A stretch of 64,000 nt of DNA from Polytrichum commune. Lineage: Eukaryota > Streptophyta > Polytrichopsida > Polytrichales > Polytrichaceae. The position numbers and the translations under genes are program-made. Positions 59,306 through 64,000 of this stretch are shown here, piece after piece (the first letter of the stretch is position 1; each line of letters starts with the position of its first letter). Where the stretch lies: positions 25,980,001 through 26,044,000 of the forward strand of contig OX485806.1 of the NCBI GenBank assembly GCA_950295325.1, read 5' to 3'. Below the pieces are notes generated by a model that saw nothing but the letters and a program-made list of their open reading frames with translations, was not told the DNA's origin and did no database searches.

Positions 59306-62160
59306 TGATAAGAGTCACGCTAAAACCCTCAAAACCCGGCGGATAATGCGGCGGATAATGTGGCAGATAATCCGAAATGTGTTGTTTTTGAGCTCATTGC
59401 AAAGTTCACGGTGGGCTTCCATGCTGTGGGTAGGTGCTCATGAACTTGCATGCTGTGGATAAGTGCTAATGAACGGCAGCATGCACGAACCTTGAAGTAT
59501 AGCTCCGACTAAGAGTTCTCTCTACGAATTCAAGAGTGGAAGAAGAGCAAAAAAGGACAGACTTTTGAGGGGTGCGTCCCTTTATACTATCCACCTCCGT
59601 TTCTCGGACTTCCTCATTGGATGCCTTTCCCGCCTTGTTCTCCTGCAGAGGTTATTTCAAACCTCCTGACATAATTCCCCGTTTTTTTTTTATAGTAGAA
59701 AATGCGCATCTTTCAATGCCCCTCTGATACCCCAGCCGTCATATGACTTAGTCTATGATATTTAATCCTTTTTTTTTTTGTCTTGTGTGGATATGACATA
59801 CGCCGTTGGGAGGAAGGGTGGTGGCCACATTAATTTTTTCAAGTGTCATGACGGTATATTTTAACAAATATTTTAACTCCATTCAATGCTTTCAAGTGTA
59901 AACCTATTTAGGTGGGGTTTGGGCCATTTGGAGGCTGCAATTATGAAAGGGTTTCCAAGGCTTGAGGCCATTGTCGTGATGAATAAAATTATTTATTTGT
60001 CTCCCCTAAACCCTAAACCCTAGAACATTGCTCTATTATCTCGCATGCAAGTGTGCCAATGAGGAACGTATGTGGACGTTGTTAAAGGGATACTAACTAC
60101 CAATGTCGCTTTTTAGTTCAATCTGTTAATGATATTTGAATCCATCTTGAAGTTCACTTCAAGTTTACTAATGTGTGGCCTTCGTGGCTCTTCGTGGCGC
60201 CAACCATCAAATGACATTGCTAATTCCGTAATGAAATAACTACACAAAATATGGGGTGTGTGTTTCATTATATTTAGTGTTGTTACCACCCTACTATGCT
60301 CAACATTAATTTTTAAATCTTTGACAATTACTGTTACACATAAATGTGTCGCTTACCTTCTACTTTCACGTATATTTTTTCTTTTCACATCCTTCCTAAC
60401 ACTAATTGCAAACATGTAAATTCCACATATTACCATAGATGATACTTATTGTGAGAGTTTACATTTTATGTCACTGACTTTCATATGGTTATTGATATTT
60501 AGTGCATGCGCTTGTATATAGGGTATCAAACACTAGATATCATATTTTGTGTAGTTGGGTTTTGTAACTTAAGTTATTTGTGATTTGACCTGTCAAAAAA
60601 ATGTCCCTACAATAAATAACATATTTAGAGTTTGATACACTAAATACGAACGCATCTACTCAATACTAATACCACTATGAAAGTAAGTAACATCAAACAT
60701 TGTAAACTCAAACACTCAATATTATCTATGGTAATATGTTGAAGTTACATGTTTGAATATAGTGTTAGTAAGGATATGGAAAAAAAATGATAAAGAAAGA
60801 TCTCCAATATATCTTCCAATATCCTATAACAATATTTGTCAAAAAAATTAAAATTATTGTTGATGGGGGTAGACTGTCTCATTTTATGTGCCTATGACAT
60901 GCACCATTGGGAAGAAAATGATATTTGATAACTGATTTTGAGAACCCATCCTCCACAACTTCACATTGATGCATTGCATACAAATTAAATTATGTACTTC
61001 CAGGATATTACTCTACTTGGACTCAAATATTATGGTTTATTTCAAATAATATCTTGACAATATATGTGGCAACATTATGAAACTTCATATAGCTGAAGCC
61101 ACCAAATACAATTACAGTTTATGTCGTTATGAAGACTTTCACATGAGGACTTATACATTGAAAACAAGGAATTGATCTCATGACAAATTTGAATAAATTG
61201 GCCAACTTTCAATTTGCAACAATAAAATGAGATAAGCTTTAAAAGAACATGTGACGTTTGTAATGTGTGCACACAACGTTGATCCATTGTCCAACATACA
61301 AGTGTGGCAATGGATAACCTATGTGAAAGGCATTAATGGGAATTCCATCACGAATAGGACTTTTTAGTTCACTCTTTCAAGGATGTTTGAAACTATCATG
61401 AAGTCCATTTGAAATCTAGTATGAAGATCATATATACTATAATCAAGTTATTATACTCTTCTTTTTAGACAGACATTGTTATAACTTAATATTGGTTGAC
61501 ATGATCGTGAGCACATATGATTAGGATGTTGTCAAGACAATATACATTTGTATTGGAAACTACAAGCACTAAGGCCCTGTCATTTAACCTTATGTGCCAT
61601 TCATTTAAGGCTTGCGGTGTTTAGGGTTTAGGGTTTAGGTTGGAGGGATCATCGAACATCAAGCTTAATGCTTACATGGCTTCATATGATGTTGAACTCC
61701 ATGGGGTTGCAGTAGATAAATTTGTAATCTTTGTGTATCTCCCATGTACTTCAAATGTCAACTTCTATGTATTGATATAAATGTTGAATTTAATGCTACT
61801 TGGGTGGGTAATATCCATTGTAGGCTAGAGCCTTATCTTCTACGAACTTGGGTTATAGAAATTACAATAGAGAGCACTAAACCCTTGACCATGTAAATTG
61901 TCACCATATTTTAATTGTTGCACCGTGCAATTGCATTTGAGGATTGCAATATACTTATGAAACACTCCTCTTAGACTTTGTATCGCTCTCATCTTACTCC
62001 ATATGACTACAATATTCAAATACTAAAACAAATAATGGATTCATTCTATGATGTAAGCAATTCCAACGCGGGACCATTGAATTGAACACCATTAAAATCA
62101 GAGTTGGTGATGGTGTTAATTTTGTGCAATACCTTAGGCTATGTTGCTTTTCGATTTTTG
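59306..62160. other. Intergenic AT-rich DNA
   Basis: No gene was recognised. Short plant telomere-type words occur at 60005-60022 (CCCTAAA) and 61621-61639 (TTTAGGG), too few to be an interstitial telomere array. Confidence 0.5.
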
Positions 62161-62391
62161 GGCTAAGCCTATATAGATAGCGGCTTTAGAAGGCCGGGGC
62201 CGGGCTTCGGCGGGCAGGAGGCCGGGTGGCCGCTAGGCGCCAGGTGTGCACCCCAGAAGCCTCGGGTAGCCACCATCACCAATAAGGTGTTGACACATGG
62301 CAGGGTGGCTGCCCGCGAGGCTTGTGAGCCGTAGATGGGCTCGGGGCGCTCCCATGGCCCAGATTGGGTCCCATGGCGACCCCTCTAACGA

Positions 62392-62399
62392 TATAAATA
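62392..62399 (+). promoter_or_regulatory. TATA box of the right-edge gene
   Basis: TATAAATA is followed by CCCTCCGCGCC and a long CT-rich leader (62420-62610), a typical plant core promoter. G+C rises sharply in 62170-62520. The next coding start downstream is at 63582, so a leader intron is likely between them. The region 62620-62800 has a partial tandem repeat (AAAAGTATCCGCATTGAGTG). Confidence 0.55.
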
Positions 62400-63240
62400 T
62401 CCCTCCGCGCCAAGCTCCCTCCTTTCTCTCCCTCGTTTCTGACTCCTTGTCGTGAAGCGTCGCCTCCCTTGAAGCGGCGCCTCCGCCTAGCCCCAACCTT
62501 TCGGCTCCGTCTCACCTTCCTTTCCCATTCTCTCCTTCTTGCATTGTCTCACCTTCATTCTCCTTCTGGCATTGTCTCACCTTCATTCTCTCATTCTCTC
62601 TTCTTCTTGTGAGGGTTTAGGAGTGATTGTAGTGTGTGTTTATTGTTTAGGGTAGTGTTTTTGTGTAAAAGTATCCGCATTGAGTGATTGAGTGTGTTTG
62701 TGTGTAAAAGTATCCGCATTGAGTGTGTTTGTTGTTTAGGAGTGTTGTTTGTTTAAAAATACGACCATTGAGTGATTTCAGAGTGTGTTTGTTGGTTAGG
62801 AGTGTGTTTTTGTTCTTAAGTTATTTGAGTGATTTCAGACTGCTTAGGGTTTTGTTGGAAGGATCAGGTTGTTGCAAAAACAAACTATTGAGTGCATCTG
62901 AGATTAAGAGTGTGTGTGAGTTGTTTGTGAAATCCAATGAGAGGAATTTTAGTGAGTGTTAGTGATATCTGAGTGTTCAGGTGTAATCTGATTCTAAGAA
63001 TCAGATTGGCAAAACCTATTGGCAAAACAACATCAGATTGGCAGAGCTTGCATCAAGGTAACTAATTTCACTCAACATAACATGCTTCATATCCTTTAGG
63101 GTCTTCATGCATATACAATGCATAAGCATTGTATATGCAGCGTAAGACATTATGTATGAATATTAAAACACTACGGTTTCGGTAGACGCCCGAAACCTCT
63201 ATATTAAACCCCAAACCCATAAAGAATTAACTGGGCAGCT

Positions 63241-63296
63241 AGTTTGGGTCGAGCGACCCAAACTCTGCACCTGGTTTGGGTCGAACGACCCAAACT
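63241..63296. repeat. Two isolated dyads of the satellite type
   Basis: 63241-63264 and 63273-63296 carry the same 11-bp arms as the 58.5-59.3 kb satellite, but with central dinucleotides AG and AA and a T at the arm end. They lie in the presumed leader of the right-edge gene. Confidence 0.88.
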
Positions 63297-63552
63297 CTGC
63301 AACCTACAAATCCAATATCCCAAAATAAACATCCTTCCCACCATCAACAAGAAATTATATTCAAATGGCTATAATTTGAAATCGTCTGATATTTGTTGGC
63401 ATGTCCACATACGTCCAGCGCGGCCCTAGAAGGTCACCAAAAATTGCTCTCCTGTTGGATAATTTGACCACTACACAATATTCAATATATTCATATTCTT
63501 AAGACCCGAACTCTACCAATAATTCTTATACGATTAGGCTATTCGAGGCTTG

Positions 63553-63576
63553 GGTTTGGGTCGGTCGACCCAAACC
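63553..63576. repeat. Isolated dyad next to the right-edge start codon
   Basis: Perfect GGTTTGGGTCG and CGACCCAAACC arms with a GT centre, ending 5 bp before the first ATG at 63582. Confidence 0.9.
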
Positions 63577-63581
63577 TATTC

Positions 63582-64000
63582 ATGATGGCCAGTAGAGCAC
63601 CCTTCAGGAAGCCGGCAGACGACCCCGTCGAAAAGGGCAAGGGAGTCATCAGTCATGACCACCGAGCCAGTTTCGCCAGAGTTGCGGATGCCCAAGCCTG
63701 GCCAAGAGGTTGATGCTGGGGAAATTCAGAAAATCAACGACAATTTTGAGACGAAATGCCTCCATTGCTTCTTCATGGGCAGGGACTTCAAGTTCGAGGT
63801 GAACATTGCACAATGCCACCTTGCGCCACTTGAAAAGTGTGTCCGAGCCAAGGAGGATGCCTATGTCGACTGGATGGTCGCTCAAATCTTGGGCGGGCAG
63901 TTCAAGGACGACAGGCAGACAATTGTCGTGATGCCCCAGGGGCTAAAAAGAATGCCTACGGCTGATATGTGGCCGGCGATTTCTAAAGGAGATTTTTGGC
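63582..64000 (+). CDS. Partial unknown gene running off the right edge
   Basis: One frame from ATG 63582 gives MASRAPFRKPADDPVEKGKG and stops near 63710. Another, from ATG 63655, is open to the window end (115 codons) with PSPELRMPKPG-like start residues, ETKCLHCFFMGRDFKFEVNI, EDAYVDWMVAQILGGQF and VVMPQGLKRMPTADMWPAIS. The two may be one protein with a frameshift near 63655-63705, or the second may be the true start. Codon texture and higher G+C support coding. The last part reminds me of large uncharacterised plant proteins linked to mobile elements, but this is a weak impression. Confidence 0.5.

Noticed and set aside
60005-61640. Interstitial telomere sequence
   Set aside because: Only two or three CCCTAAA/TTTAGGG units at each place, which is common by chance in plant DNA.

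Overview
This window looks like nuclear DNA from a land plant. The reasons are spliceosomal GT..AG introns, a U2 snRNA gene with plant-type promoter spacing, a fragment of SnRK1 (the plant SNF1-type kinase with a UBA domain), and plant-type transposon families: a FAR1-like MULE, CACTA with Tnp2, hAT with a TTF zinc finger, Ty3/gypsy and probably copia. It is AT-rich, gene-poor and dominated by mobile elements. I suspect a seed-free lineage (bryophyte, lycophyte or fern), because of the large DUF7869-like gene and the unfamiliar small proteins, but the sequence does not settle this.

1-25,446: After a solo LTR at 583-1658 (5-bp target duplication CTCCG), one very large Mutator-like element (MULE) occupies 2832-25438. 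It has about 1-kb terminal inverted repeats (TIRs) and an 8-bp target duplication AAAATGTA. Nested inside are a hAT element (4492-8351, duplication ATAGGCGT), a 10.2-kb CACTA element (8716-18956, duplication ACC), a captured SnRK1 gene fragment (19,172-19,916) and a second solo LTR (21447-22951) that interrupts the MULE's own transposase gene. That transposase frame is otherwise open.

25,447-37,000: This stretch holds a U2 snRNA gene (29478-29670) flanked by two frameshifted members (A and B) of a small two-exon gene family. The block lies between inverted arms at 26,958 and 36,998. A decayed gypsy reverse transcriptase/RNase H remnant follows at 34.3-35.3 kb.

37,000-50,000: There are tandem repeats, a probable copia LTR and a 1.45-kb non-autonomous MULE with a 9-bp duplication (41086-42537). 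A multi-exon membrane protein gene of unknown function lies at 43.66-45.83 kb.

50,000-64,000: Two intact members (C and D) of the small two-exon family lie at 50.2-51.0 kb (minus) and 52.9-53.6 kb (plus). Another unknown gene starts 118 bp from C in the opposite direction. A long DUF7869-like gene (55.3-58.4 kb, minus) sits next to a 79-bp satellite carrying a conserved dyad (GGTTTGGGTCG, 2-nt spacer, CGACCCAAACC). The same dyad recurs just upstream of a gene that runs off the right edge (63.58 kb onward).

The strongest candidates for something undescribed are the small basic two-exon protein family (four copies in 26 kb), the gene-capturing nested MULE, and the dyad array shared by the DUF7869-like locus and the right-edge gene.
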